From Pollenia angustigena (Eukaryota; Arthropoda; Insecta; Diptera; Polleniidae): a stretch of DNA of 64,000 nt. Made by a program: the position numbers and the translations under genes. Where the stretch lies: the NCBI GenBank assembly GCA_930367215.1, contig OV884056.1, positions 53,134,308 to 53,198,307 on the forward strand, given 5' to 3'. This document shows, piece by piece, positions 33,443 through 44,861 of this stretch. Each line of letters opens with the position of its first letter. Position 1 is the first letter of the stretch. The notes beneath the pieces were generated by a model. That model was not told the DNA's origin. It searched no databases and saw nothing but the letters and a program-made list of their open reading frames with translations.

Positions 33443-34143
33443 CAATATCGTGTTATGGCTATTAAATATCATGAAATGGTTGTGAGTAATTTCATATATT
33501 TTGAAGTTATCATTATTTAGTTGTTAAAAAGAATATAATTTTTCAGTCAACAATACTCAAAATTTATAATTGGGATAAACATTGAAATGCTTACAGTAAC
33601 TTTAATATTGCTGATATTAAACAAAAATAACATTTCGTTGTGTCCGACAACAATATATTGTTACAATAGACCTTATTTTTCTCTGCGTGTAGTGGTGCTT
33701 GAAAAGTATATGCAAATGCATGTATATCAATTTTTTTTTTCATTTCCATTACAGATTGTTGGTTTTACTTGAAAACTCCAACCACAAAAAAACTGAACCA
33801 TCTAGTGTAAACAATATACCCCACAGCATAATCACTACATAGACGATCCAGCAAAAACTTGAAAAAAAGAATAAATTGCACACTTTAATTCTTACCCTTG
33901 AAAAAATAATAATAGAAATTTACACCAGTTTTTGTTTGAATTTTAGAAAAACAACACCGCTTGGTCCAATTAATGCAAATCAAAATAAAAATTGATAAAA
34001 AAAAACTATTCATGCAAATGGTTTTTACTTCTTTTTGTTTGTAAACGAATTGTTTCTTGTTGACACAATACTTTCCGCAAGCAGACAATATTTTCACAAA
34101 TGCTGACGCACTTATAAAAATGGGAAAAAATCGGTTTTAGATT
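33443..34143. other. AT-rich spacer
   Basis: No gene or repeat recognised; open frames are low-complexity. Confidence 0.45.
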
Positions 34144-34147
34144 TTAA

Positions 34148-34544
34148 ACCATTAAGGACGGATGGGTATTTAAATGCCCAAAAACAGAGCCTTCGTAAAA
34201 AAATTCTGGCTAACTTCATGTAAGAGGTATCGGAAATGGGTTTTTACAGAAATATAAAGAAAGGATAGGACTACTTAAACAAATGTTTTAAGCTAAATTT
34301 TTCCCCCTTTTATTGGGTAAGTTAGCGGCTTAAAGGTTAGCAATTTTTTATATTTGGAAAAAGAGAACGACAACGGCTCTGGAAAATTGGGAGAGTGGAA
34401 AATCGGAAAACCCTCTTGGTAACTTATAGCCTTAGGTGTGCTCTGTTTTAGAAAAAAATATTAGCTAAGTTGGGCCAATAACATTGACTACAGGTTTGAT
34501 TCAATGGCATGGGTATTTAAATACCCACTTCGCTGTCAGAGGGT
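34148..34544. mobile_element. Probable piggyBac-type MITE
   Basis: Flanked by TTAA (34144-34147) and TCAA (34545-34548). The ends ACCATTAAGGACGGATGGG and the inverse of ACCCTCTGACAGCGAAGTGG share ACCNT...GAC, and both are followed inward by GTATTTAAAT palindromes. The right TTAA is mutated, so the assignment is moderate. Confidence 0.5.
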
Positions 34545-34656
34545 TCAAAACACATATTATTTTCTTTAACTTGTTGGCAAGTAAAAATTCGTTGTTTTAT
34601 GTAAAATGAACTATTTGTTAGTTAAAAATAAAGAAATAAATATCACTTGTGCTCTC

Positions 34657-34917
34657 TTATTGAGATAATATTATCTTTTTAATGTTTTTTGATAAGCCAG
34701 CATGAAACTGTGCAAAACAAGCCTTTAGGTGTAATTTAAATTTCCATTTTGTCGCTTTCGCTTCACATTGTCCACAACGGCCACGCTTAATAATTTGGCT
34801 TATCATGTGGTTAAAGTTATCCATGCGCTTTGCCATTTCTTGTGCATTTGTGACAACTTTTTCTTTTACACGAACATTATTATAAGGAATTGTTACCAAT
34901 GCTTCAACAACGCTCAC
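34657..34917 (-). pseudogene. Possible piggyBac transposase C-terminal relic
   Basis: The minus-strand frame of 86 codons contains RGRCGQCEAKATKWK then LHLKACFAQFHAG. The C-x2-C followed by a C-x4-H close to the C-terminus resembles the cysteine-rich tail of piggyBac transposases, which binds the element's ends. No upstream catalytic core is found next to it, and the frame stops at 34657. It could instead be a chance match in a decayed element. Confidence 0.4.
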
Positions 34918-35218
34918 ACGAAATAAAATTGATTCATGATTGGAGATCCTTCAGCTTTTTTTTAGCATGCAGTGTAAGTTCCAGGCATACACTATACAAG
35001 CAACCAAAGCATTAGTAAGAAGGCCTCGGCTCTTTCGTATAAAATATAAGATACACATTCCCTTCTATGACAACAGGGAAAAAAAGGAGTAACAAGCACA
35101 AGCAAAAGAATAATTTTTTTTTATCGCGTTACCATTTTATGTAACTGTGAAAGAAGCGAGAGCAATGACAACGTGTGTAAAAAGATATAAGAATGGAATG
35201 GAGCGAGTAGGCCTTGTA
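34918..35218. other. Unassigned spacer
   Basis: Nothing recognised. Confidence 0.5.
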
Positions 35219-36074
35219 AAGGGCCGATGTTGAATGTGAACCATACCTACACGTCAAGTTTTTTTCTGCATTTCATTTGACATTTCTCAATTTCTGACTA
35301 ACTCAATTTGAACCATGGAAAGATACAGAATCAAGCAACGCGTTAAAGTTGTTCAGGCTTATTATGAAAATGGGCGTTCAAATCAAAATGCTTATCAGCT
35401 TCAGTATTGAGGCACATTTTCACCTCAGTGGATTCGTCAATAAGCAGAATTGCCGTATTTGGGCGAATGCTAATCCAAGAGTGATTGCTACCCACAAAGA
35501 TTGACTGTTTGGAGCGGTTTTGAGCTAGCGGCATCATCGGGCCGTATTTTTTTTAAAAATGAGGCCGGTCAGGCAGTTACTGTGAATGGTGTTCGCTATC
35601 GTGAGATGATAACGAACTTTTTATGGCCCGAATTGGAAGATATCGATGTGGATGATATTTGGTTTCAACAGGAGGGTGCCACTTAGCTAATGAAACTGAG
35701 GCTCTTTTGCGCGACAAATTCAATGGCCGTGCAATCTCACGTGGTGGCGATGTCAATTGGCCGCCAAGATGATGAGATTTGACACCGTTGGTCTTCTTTC
35801 TTTGGGGTTATTTGAAAGAAAATGTGTACGTCGATAAGCCAGCAACAATCAAGAGCTAAAGGATGAGATAATTCGACACATTTACGGCATAGAACCTCAA
35901 TTATGCCTCAGCGTCATCTAAAATTTGGACCATCCGATGGAGGTGTGCCGCCGAGGTCGCGGCGGCCATTTGGCCGATATTTTGTTCCATACATAATTGA
36001 ACCATACCAATATTATCATACTTAAAAGAAATGACGATAATTTGTGTTTTATTTAAAATCAACATCGGCCCTTA
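35219..36074 (+). mobile_element. mariner-type element with decayed transposase
   Basis: The ends AAGGGCCGATGTTGA and the inverse TCAACATCGGCCCTT face each other. On the plus strand from 35315 the transposase reads MERYRIKQRVKVVQAYYENG, then after a deletion EAHFHLSGFVNKQN, VTVNGVRYREMITNFLWPEL, DDIWFQQEGAT, RGGDVNWPPR and DLTPLVFFLWGYLKENVYVD. These are the helix-turn-helix start and the second and third catalytic blocks of mariner-family transposases. Several stops and frameshifts and an internal loss leave it dead. The expected FQQDGA aspartate reads E here. The expected TA flanks are imperfect. Confidence 0.8.
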
Positions 36075-36705
36075 AAATTTAACCACCCTTTACAGAGAAT
36101 ACAAACCCCTTCTTGAAGGCATCCGTACTTCTTCTTTTCTTCCTTTCTACGTACATAGTGAAGTAAGCACACAACTTTCATATCAATGCATGCAATAAAT
36201 AATTTTTTTAATTTTTTTTTTTTTTTTTATTAAAAATCTTGTATTTTAGAACTATTATAATAGCGAAGTGGTCTAGGGGCCAAGGTTTGCCAGGTAAAAA
36301 AAAAGCAATATAAATGCCCATAATATCAAATGTGTAAAATTTCAGTTTAATCCGACCACGAAATCGGGGGTCAGTCTTTAATGGGTTAAGCTTTAGGACC
36401 TGACAACTTCAACCATCACACTGCATCATTTATCTTTCACTCGCTTATACCTGGTGTGAGCAATAGACACAATTTTTTTGTGGAATAATATAAAGAAGTC
36501 GCTTCATTTGGTTAAGGTGGAATGAAAGTAAATTTAAAAAATCGTTATTTCAGGTTTCATCAGTTTTCAAATAAGAGAATTTAAATTTGAAAATGCGAAA
36601 AAACTAAAGCATTTTTTTTTTTTTTATTAAGTGCTAAAATAAAATTAAGATTATTGCTTTTTTAAGAAATCTTTGCAAACGATTTGAGCGTTGCTTACAA
36701 AAAGA
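36075..36705. other. AT-rich spacer with long T and A runs
   Basis: A T-rich block at 36208-36230 is noticeable; no gene is recognised. Confidence 0.45.
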
Positions 36706-36945
36706 AAACAAGTAAGGGAGCTATGTTCGGATATGCAGAATCTTTTATAGCCTTTATCATGGTGCGATAAGAATAGAAACTTATATAAGTAACGTCCTTT
36801 AGATAGAAAATAATCTATTTTGTGCCATGCCCACTTCTACAATGCCACCCAAATTTTTTCGAAAATAAACAAAAAAAAAAACAACAACAAGGGATTTATT
36901 ATTAGATGCGTGGTCTTTTGCTCATATCTCAGCCATTTGGGGACC
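36706..36945 (-). mobile_element. mini-me-like repeat, reversed, interrupted
   Basis: It opens AACAAGTAAGGGAGCTATGT and reaches CAACAACAAGGGATTTATTA and TTTTGCTCATATCTCAGCCA, which is the inverse of the 20640-20705 part of the larger copy. It then switches abruptly to mariner sequence, suggesting the mariner landed in it. Confidence 0.6.
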
Positions 36946-37336
36946 AACAATTTCTAGAAACTTCGGAAAACCCATTTTAACAGACTGTTCTGAGGAAAAT
37001 CGGGTTCGATTGAGAGCGTTCTTCTTGGATCGAAACAAATCGTAATCGGAAGGGTCGAGATTTGAAGAAGTGCTAGGTAAAAATTCCCAACCATTTTTTT
37101 GTTGAAATGCATCGTTTGGCCGAGCGTTGTCATGATTGAATATAAAGGATTTTTTCTTGTAGTATATTTTCGGCTTCATTAAACGATTCAAATAGTTTTG
37201 GCAAAAATCCTTTGTGATCGCTCGTAACCTTCTGGCCCCACCAAACAAAAAGCATAATCTTGGGACCAGGTAAATTTGGATTTGACTCAGCTGTTGGCCG
37301 GGCTTCATATGCTATTTCTCGCCGATATGGAACCAT
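36922..37336 (-). pseudogene. mariner transposase C-terminal half, decayed
   Basis: On the minus strand, KIMLFVWWGQ is followed after a frame change by FNHDNARPNDAFQQ, NGWEFLPSTS, LDPSDYDLFRS, and LNRTRFSSEQSVK. HDNARP carries the second catalytic aspartate and SDYDLF the third, spaced as in DD34D mariner elements. The first catalytic block is missing and at least one frameshift is needed. It is a different lineage from the mariner at 35219, as the conserved blocks differ. Confidence 0.8.
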
Positions 37337-37797
37337 ATTTTATTGACAGTTCTGATTTAAAAATTTTCAAAGAAATAAAATATGTTTAAAGGTTTAATAA
37401 TTTTGTTCACCATATTTGCTCCAATATAAAGTTTATAGCGGCTAATTTTTCTATAAAAAGTCCTTTTAAAACCATGTTTATATTAAAAAGCCTTCTCATG
37501 TTTATTCATAAATTTAAATTAACTTTATGTATTTCTTAAATTAAACAAAAATGTAACTGTCGCAGTTAATTTTACTCTTTACTCCAAAAGCTTTTTAATA
37601 TCATAGAAAGCAAACAAGTTAGAGATTTATTACTACAATAAATCTAAAGAGAAACCCCGGTACATAATTAACACGGGGCAGCATTATTAATAAACTTTTT
37701 AGTTATGCAGACAATTTGTCAAGACTGCTCTTAAGGAATAATTTTTCTTTTTATTATTTCTTATAAAATTTATTAATTTTTCCTTATCTTTTTGCAG
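37337..37797 (+). other. Intron end upstream of the receptor exon
   Basis: AT-rich DNA ending in a pyrimidine-rich run (TTTTTCCTTATCTTTTTGCAG), a good acceptor with AG at 37796-37797. Confidence 0.6.
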
Positions 37798-37945
37798 AGA
37801 CTTTCTTACCGAATGCCTTTTTCCTTCACCCGCAAGTCCGTAAGAATTGCCTTGGGAACAGAAAACACTATCTGGGTCATTATCTTTGGTGTTATGCTGT
37901 TTGTGGCCATAGCGGGGAATTTCATTGTTATATGGATTGTGACAG
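37798..37945 (+). CDS. TkR86C: Tachykinin/natalisin receptor exon (TM1), TkR86C-like
   Basis: A 148-bp exon between a TTTTTGCAG acceptor and a GTAAGA donor, ending in phase 1 (codon G split). It encodes RLSYRMPFSFTRKSV, then RIALGTENTIW and a hydrophobic helix IIFGVMLFVAIAGNFIVIWI ending VTG. The GN pair in the helix is the TM1 signature of rhodopsin-class receptors, and TIW-IIFG-FVAIAGN-IV-WIVTG matches the TM1 exon of Drosophila TkR86C as I remember it. The receptor couples a tachykinin-family neuropeptide (natalisin) to G proteins at the neuronal plasma membrane. The extracellular part just before TM1 differs more. No other exon of the gene is visible, so its introns must be long. A paralogue such as TkR99D is less likely but not excluded. 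Confidence 0.75.
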
Positions 37946-37968
37946 GTAAGAATAAAAAGAAAAAAAAA

Positions 37969-38912
37969 ACAAGTTAGAGTGCTATATTCGGTTTTGCCGA
38001 ATCTTTGATATCCTCCAACGACAGTTCGAATGTTTAAGGAGTAATATCTGTATGATGTTATTATTACCTTAAACTGTGACGATTTGTTATTAATTATGGT
38101 TTTAGGCGACTAAACTGTTTTCCGGTAGTAGGGTTTATATGGGGCCTAGCGTAAATTATGGACCGATCATCACGAAATTTCACAGCGTCATTTCTAGTTC
38201 TTTAAAACTGTGACGTATCAATTTCTGTTATGCTAGCATTATTAATTATGGTTTTAGGTGTACTTAACTGTTTTCCGGGAGTAGGGTTTCTATGGGGCCT
38301 AGGGTAAGTTATGTACCGATCTTCACGAAATTTCACAGTGTTATTTCTAGTTATAAAAAACTGTAACGTACCGAATTTTGTTACGCTAGCGATATTTTTT
38401 ACGGTTTTAGGCGTACTAAACTGTTTTCAGGGAGTAGTGTTTATATGGGGCTTAGGGTAAATTATGGACGGATATTCACGAAATTTAACAGCGTGATTTC
38501 CAGTCAAATAAAACAAATTTTTGCAAAATCTTATCTCATTCCATGCCTTGTTCCAGCATTTATGTTATTTTTTGTAACAAAATTATCAATTTTTTTAGGT
38601 GGTGGTTCCACATTTTGATTCATAGCTCTGGTCCTACTGAACCGATTTTGCTGGATTTCAATCCCAAGCTGCTTAGGATAACTACAAGCAATTTGGCACC
38701 AAGTTTGTTCATTTCTTTTGAGTTTTTCGAAAGTGAGCGTGTTTTCAACAGACGGACAGACAGACGGACATGGCTAAATCGACTTAGAATTACTCAAGCA
38801 CCCAGAATATATATACTTTATGGGGTCTGAGATGAATAATAAAACAGTTTCACACGGAATGACAAACTTAATATACCCTCTTCACAACTTATTGTGGTGG
38901 AGGGTATACAAA
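37969..38912 (-). mobile_element. mini-me-like repeat 23 bp after the exon donor
   Basis: It opens AACAAGTTAGAGTGCTATAT and ends GTGGTGGAGGGTATACA. It contains three units of about 150 bp (ATATGGGGCCTAG-GTAAATTATG-ACCGAT), GACGGACAGACAGACGGACA, and AGAATATATATACTTTATGG. This is the reverse of 49386-50478. Confidence 0.8.
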
Positions 38913-41093
38913 TAATTAATAAAAGAGAAATGGAAGGAAACAAAGTTCTTGGTGATATCTCAAATGTAAATTAATATTAAGGTTACAATAAATACGAAAG
39001 GAATCACAATAAAATTTTTTATCATTTTGCGAAACACTAAAGCTACGTTCACACCTATTAAATATTTGACGTTCTACACGTAACCCCTAGCTTTATTAAA
39101 GAATTATTTGCTTTTGCTAAACGTTTGGCTTGATTAAAATCCATTAAAGAGTTTCTAAATTACACTAAACAATTCTCTTCTTACAAATAAAGATTAGTAA
39201 GCCCATAGAACTTGTCAAAAATAAAGCTAAAGTTTGATCAATTTATTGGTCACTCTTTTTTTGATTTTTTCATCAAATATTTATTAGGTCTGAACATACC
39301 TTAATAGTACATTTATAAAAATAAGCGCACAACTATGCGCTACGCAATAAGACATACAGAGATGCAGTTTACTCTTAGCAAGGTTTTTAAAAAAAATTAC
39401 GTATCAAGTGCCACGGCACTTGAGGCAGGTTTGTAAGGGAGAAAACTAAAAGATAACTGTAAAAAAGCATTCAGATTGTGAATCCGAAAGCAACACTCAC
39501 CACTTTTTATATGCATTGAATAAAACGCTTTTTGTATCAAAAATGTATTGCTTCAAAGTGGGAACACACCAAATAAAATTCATGCCTTCCGTAAGCGAAA
39601 CTCTTACATTTCTCCCTTACAAACCTGCTTCGTTGGAAGCCCCATTTTTATTGAGATGATAAAGCATTCACTTAATATTCATAAATGGTGTAAAGGTGTA
39701 ATGTTACGTGTAATATGGTGTAAAAAATGTTGCAAATTTGTTTTATGTAACCAGCAGAGTTTGCCACTGGCCACGCTATTTACTTTTGTCGATCTCAAGG
39801 AATTGAGGGCAAAAGGGGATTTAAATAATTGAAGTCTTGATTAAATCTGTTTTGTTTTGGGCAGTGATCCCCTTTTTATACAAAATTATCTTATGCTAAA
39901 TTCTTATTCTATTTCCCCTTTTGTGTTTCTTAGGGCTAACAAATCAGAGCAAGTTAAACTCTCTTTTTGGTTTAAAATGTGTGAAAACCAACAAATCTAT
40001 AAATCACTAAACATATAAACCATCTTTAAACGCATAAAATTGGGCGTTTAAACTACCAATACAGACCATATGAATTTGATAAGATTTATCGTAGTGCTGC
40101 CACATGTTATTTTTTTAACCACATATAATACATGGGACACTGATTTACAGCTGTTGAGTTTAAACTATACATAAATTCAAGTTTAGTTCAACTAAACCAG
40201 CTTTTAAACCATCAGTGATTTATTAGCCATTAGCCAATCATAATTTAGTTTGGGAAATTGAGTTTAAAATTAGTCACTCTATTTTCCAAACTGCATATGT
40301 TGCACTTTTGACAAATCAATGTTCATCGATTTGTTTTTATTAAATGCATGTGTGGTGTCAAGTTATTTTAGTAAGGTGTATGAGGGCACGCTACAAAGGA
40401 GAGAAATACATTTTCGGGTAAAACGTGTTAAATAGAAAATGTTAAAGTAAAAATCTAAAAAAGTATTCAAATATGTATTTTTTATATAAAGTTGCGTGTT
40501 TTTATTAAAAAAATAAAACCAATTAAAATAAAATAAAAGTATGCAACAATTCAGGTACAGTTACGAGTAATTTAAATGTTAAAATATTATATAAATGCTA
40601 TATATACAAACGTTCAATTAGTTGTAATTAAAGCTAACTGTCCAACCAAATGCAATTAGAACATCGTAAAAATAATTATCTGCTTCTTATTGTAAATTAA
40701 AAATAGTAGGAATTGACAATACATTATTATAATTATTAACAACAATTAAACAGGTCTGCGATGAAAAAGTTGCTTATATAATTTTATTTAAGACATGCAA
40801 TTAGAGATTGGTCTATATATTGAAAATATTAACACTCCCCTTGTTCGCTCTCACTGCACCTAATTTTTTTTTAAACAAATCTAAATGCGAATGCCGGACA
40901 TTGTCGGTGTACACGGTTTGTCCAAGCTTCTGACTGCAAAACCAAAATAATGACAATATGCATATTTAAATGATTCTGATGTTGCATATCCTTTTTTTCA
41001 ACCAAATATTCACCACACACAAAGCAAAAATAGCTTGAATCAGTAACACTCGATCTCCCTGACATGCTTTAACGCTACTATTATGAAGATTCA
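38913..41093. other. AT-rich intron-like DNA with small inverted repeats
   Basis: At 39424-39628, AGGCAGGTTTGTAAGGGAGA is mirrored by TCTCCCTTACAAACCTGC, probably a small MITE. CAAGTGCCACGGCACTTG lies just left of it at 39404. At 39050-39106 a 57-bp inverse copy of 26995-27050 occurs. At 40138-40217 a weak hairpin begins CACTGATTTACAGCTG. A 94-codon frame (39548-39832) overlaps the MITE and is not considered a gene. Confidence 0.45.
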
Positions 41094-41209
41094 CGGCCAT
41101 TTTCACCAAGTTCAGTTAAAACTAACTTTCAATTAAAGTTCCGGTTACCAATATGTTTTGACAGCTATGACCGATAGTTAATTTTTACCGAACTTTGTGA
41201 AAATGGCCG
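41094..41209. mobile_element. GGCCATT-family palindromic MITE
   Basis: CGGCCATTTTCACCAAGTTC at the left, the inverse of CGGCCATTTTCACAAAGTTC at the right, 116 bp. The flanks are TCA and TTA (one mismatch). Same family as 41681-41806. Confidence 0.75.
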
Positions 41210-41680
41210 TTAGAATGAATCTGGGCTTCCGTCAAATAAGTAATTGTGAAATTGTTGTGTCAGTATTGACTGTTTTACAGTATTGCCAACATGCGATAAA
41301 AAATAAACAAGACGTGATATCCCAGATTCGAATTCAGCGCACCCAGATTAGGGATCGCTGTTCGGCTTTAACCGAAACCGAAACCGCGACTTTTTTATTT
41401 ATTTATTTAATAATCTTGAAGCCACTTAAGGCCAATTAATTGCAGATAAATATGCTGACAGTAAATGTTATGTATATACATATGTATAAATATATTATAT
41501 TATTATAATTTTATTATAAAGTTTTAAATGCCTAAAAACCGAAACCGAAAACCGACAAAAAAACCTCGGTTTTAGCTTTTACTATAACAATGTATTAATC
41601 ATATACAAAGACTTTATACATAACAGCCTTCAACAATGACAAGGTATTTCAAAATTCTTAAAATTCAAAATAAGTACTAA

Positions 41681-41806
41681 GGGCCATTATTATAACTTGG
41701 CGTAAGCTGTTATCCGACAGTTAACAGACGCTTTTTGACAGATAACACATTATTATCTTTCAATTTAATCTTAACTTTAGCTAACTTCAAGTTATAATAA
41801 TGGCCC
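41681..41806. mobile_element. GGCCATT-family palindromic MITE with TAA TSD
   Basis: GGGCCATTATTATAACTTG and its exact inverse bound 126 bp. TAA lies directly outside both ends (41678-41680, 41807-41809), the TWA duplication typical of PIF/Harbinger. The interior has TAACAGACG...GACAGATAAC motifs. Confidence 0.85.
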
Positions 41807-41809
41807 TAA

Positions 41810-42819
41810 GACGAACAAATGTTATCTTTATAACTCTTCAGTACACACCTTATTTGTGAGGCATAAACTGCCACCTGGGCCACTCGGATTTTCTATGGAG
41901 TTTCTTGTGGCTATAGAAAAACTCACTCTAACGAACCCCTGGGCAAGGCTGGGACTACTTTTATATGTATGGAGTTTTATGGCTATAGCAGGAACAATTT
42001 GTTCGCAAATAAAATAATTTTTCGAAAAAACAGAAAAGGAAGAATTCTTATGTGTTGTGTATGTTTTTTGAAATGTTTAATTTTGATTTTATTAACTGTA
42101 GTACATATATTATAGGGCAGGGCCTGACCTGGCCCAGGTGGATAAAATATGCACAAAATTTTAATTTGGCCAATTGCGGAATTGAGGAATACATAAAGTT
42201 TCGTTCTAATATCTTAATAATTATATAAAAAAAAAACTAGAAAAATTGCCTGGTCAGGCCCAGTAGCTCGTTTCTGTATTTCTCACATCGTAAAACTTTT
42301 CGCATGAAACGTGTGAATTGCAACAAAAATAGTGTGAAATGAAACAAAAAATGGTTTTTCTCACACAAGTGTTTCTGTATCTTTTTTTGCGAGAATTATC
42401 TGTCATTTAAATAATTTTCCAGCAATTATTGGAAGGATGCGAGAAAAAGTGTTTCTATAACAATATTTTGCGAAAAGTTTTTTTCAAGAACTGTCAAAAT
42501 AAGTCACATTTGAAATTGGGGGGCGAGAAAAACAAAATGCAGATATTTTAAATTTAAAATATGTTTATATGCTATTTTTTTTAAATAAATAAAAAAACAG
42601 AAGGAATATAAATGATGAATGCATAATTTATATGATGAAAATAAACAAAAAACAATTGTTATATTTTGTTATTTTAAATTTTTTTTAGCCTTTTCTTGTT
42701 TTGGTTTTAATCAGTGCTGCCAGATAAATTTGTGTCAAAATCGTCAATTTCCTGAGAAAAAAATAAAATAGATCGTCTTTTTGTTTTAAAAATCGTGCAA
42801 TTTAAAATCAATTTTAAAC
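41810..42819. other. Unassigned stretch
   Basis: There is a GC-richer patch at 41870-41960 (ACTGCCACCTGGGCC, CCCCTGGGCAAGG) and another near 42120-42150 with GGCCTGACCTGGCCCAGG. Families were not recognised, and no coding frame was found. Confidence 0.4.
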
Positions 42820-42827
42820 AAATTTGT

Positions 42828-43947
42828 GGCTTCGTGCAATAACTCCCAGGTGCAATAAGTCCCAGTGCAATAACTCCCAATGAATTAAATCCCAAAATAA
42901 ATGAAATAAGTCCCAAACTGGAAAAAAGAAATAAATCCCAAAAAAATGAAATAATTTCCAAGTCTTAAATGAAACAAACCCCAACTTTTGGGAGTTATTT
43001 CATAATGAAATAACTCCTAAAGACGTTAATGAAATAACTTCCAAAAACATTACATCGAAAAGAAATAAAATAAGACCCAATAAAAATGAAACAACTTCCA
43101 AAGAAATTTATTATATATGTATTCGTTTTACTTGAATATGTATTTACATATTAGGTTACCAAACAACTAACATTGAGTCCTCGACATTTTGACAACAAAT
43201 GGGGCATTTTATTATATCCTGACCTCCTGCAATGGCAACTGCCTGCAATTTAAGCACGCCGGGTACAAGGCTTACCTCCTCTATGGTATAACAAACATCG
43301 GCTTCGCTAACTAAAACAAACACCGGCTTCGCTTACTAAAGCTTTTCTGCATAGCCGGCCTTTGGCCGGGCGCAAGGATTTTATACTCTATGGTATAACA
43401 AACACCGGCTTCGCTAACTAAAGCTTTTCTGCATAGCCGGCCTTTGGCCGGGCGCAAGGATTTTCTCCTCTGTGGTATAACAAACACCGGCTTCGCTAAC
43501 TAAAGCTTCACTGCATAGCCGGTAACCATAAGACACTGCAATTGCAATTAGCAAAATTTTCTTCTTTGATAAACTTAATTCATTGTATTCAAATAGTTTG
43601 AAATATACCGTTATAAATACCGTTTAAAATTTTAAGCAATTTTAAGAAATTGCAAATAACTGAAAATGAAAAAACTCCCACAAAAATGAAATAACACCGA
43701 AAACCAAAATAAAACGAAATAACTTCCACGTTAATTTTTTCGGGGACTTATTTCATTTGGATTTTATTTCATTATGAAATAACTCCCAGGCAAAAAATGA
43801 AATAACTTCCAAAAAAATGAAATAAAACCGAGAAGGCTGGGAGCTATTTCATAATGAAATTACTCCCACATTTGTATGAAAAAATTTTGGGTCTACTTTC
43901 ATTTTTTCCTTGGGACTTATTGCACCTGGGAGTTATTGCACGGAGCC
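42828..43947. mobile_element. Foldback DNA element with perfect 8-bp TSD
   Basis: 1120 bp. The left end GGCTTCGTGCAATAACTCCC and the right end's inverse GGCTCCGTGCAATAACTCCC match over about 38 bp with one difference. AAATTTGT directly flanks both sides (42820-42827, 43948-43955). Both arms are packed with ATGAAATAACTCCCAA-type units of about 20 bp, and the centre holds an 82-bp GC-rich tandem repeat. An 8-bp duplication suggests hAT or P-type mobilisation. No transposase is present. Confidence 0.85.
43270..43530 (+). repeat. 82-bp GC-rich tandem repeat, about 3 copies
   Basis: Units contain GGTATAACAAACACCGGCTT, CTAACTAAAGCTTTTCTGCA and TAGCCGGCCTTTGGCCGGGC. GCATAGCC falls at 43349, 43431 and 43513, exactly 82 bp apart. 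CCGGCCTTTGGCCGG is a stable hairpin. The high GC contrasts sharply with the surrounding element. Confidence 0.85.
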
Positions 43948-44496
43948 AAATTTGTTTCGACTTTTATTAAAACATAATCAAACAAAAACATAGTTAAAGT
44001 TCATGGGTATTTAATAATTTCATTAAATTTATATTTATTTTGTTAATCTGGAGGATTATTTTTTAAAAAATTACTTATTTTCTTTAATCCGATAACAATT
44101 TAAAATTGTTATTTTTCCCTGGAGAAGTTACACAAAGGCATGAGCAAATATCATTTTAAACAAAAATAAAATAAATATTTTTACAAAAGCAAAAAGAAAC
44201 CAAGCTTAATAAAATTAACATACATCCTTTTTTAAAATAGATATATACATACATTTACAAAAACCGAGAGCAAAATGGAAATTTTTTTAATTAAATCAGC
44301 TTTGATAACAGTATTATAAATATTCTGGTTTTTTTATGGAATTGATAGTGACAACGTTGTTTTATATTTATATCGTATGTAGTCCGAAATAGTATATTCT
44401 TGAAATTTAACTATATCGGTTAATATAAATCTTTAATTTACCTATTTCTATAATCTTTTTCTTTTTTTTATCGTTTTTGATCGAATATTCACCCTT
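43948..44496. other. AT-rich spacer
   Basis: No feature recognised. Confidence 0.5.
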
Positions 44497-44624
44497 ATTG
44501 TGTTTGGCGTATTTAAAATACGCCTACGACTGTTTGGGAATAGATTAAAGAGAACGATAATTTTTTTTCCTTTATTCTCTTACCAAACTGTCGTAGCCGT
44601 ATTTTAAAACGATAAACACAGTAA
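44497..44624. repeat. Small inverted-repeat element
   Basis: TGTGTTTGGCGTATTTAAAA-TACGCCTACGAC at the left is mirrored near 44590-44624 with a few mismatches; 128 bp in total. Probably a MITE; TSD unclear. Confidence 0.55.
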
Positions 44625-44861
44625 CAATAATTAAAAAAAAATTGTTAAACAGCAATTGTAACACTCATGCACAGTAACATGTGACCTGAAAAGTTGACAA
44701 GTCAGATGTAAAAAACATGTCGTGTACATGTATCTTAAGCAAACGCTACAAATACATATGTATTGAGTGGCTGTTTAACTTTTTCTTATTAGCACAACAT
44801 ACAAATCAATACTTACATGCATACATAAAAAACCATATCTTTCATCTCGTGTCGTTTACCT

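Noticed and set aside
35343..35537. Minus-strand 64-codon frame
   Set aside because: Shadow of the plus-strand mariner transposase relic.
41830..41850. Another hammerhead motif (CUGAAGA with helix GUUAU/AUAAC on the minus strand)
   Set aside because: The required GAAA after the helix reads AUUU and no closing helices are seen.
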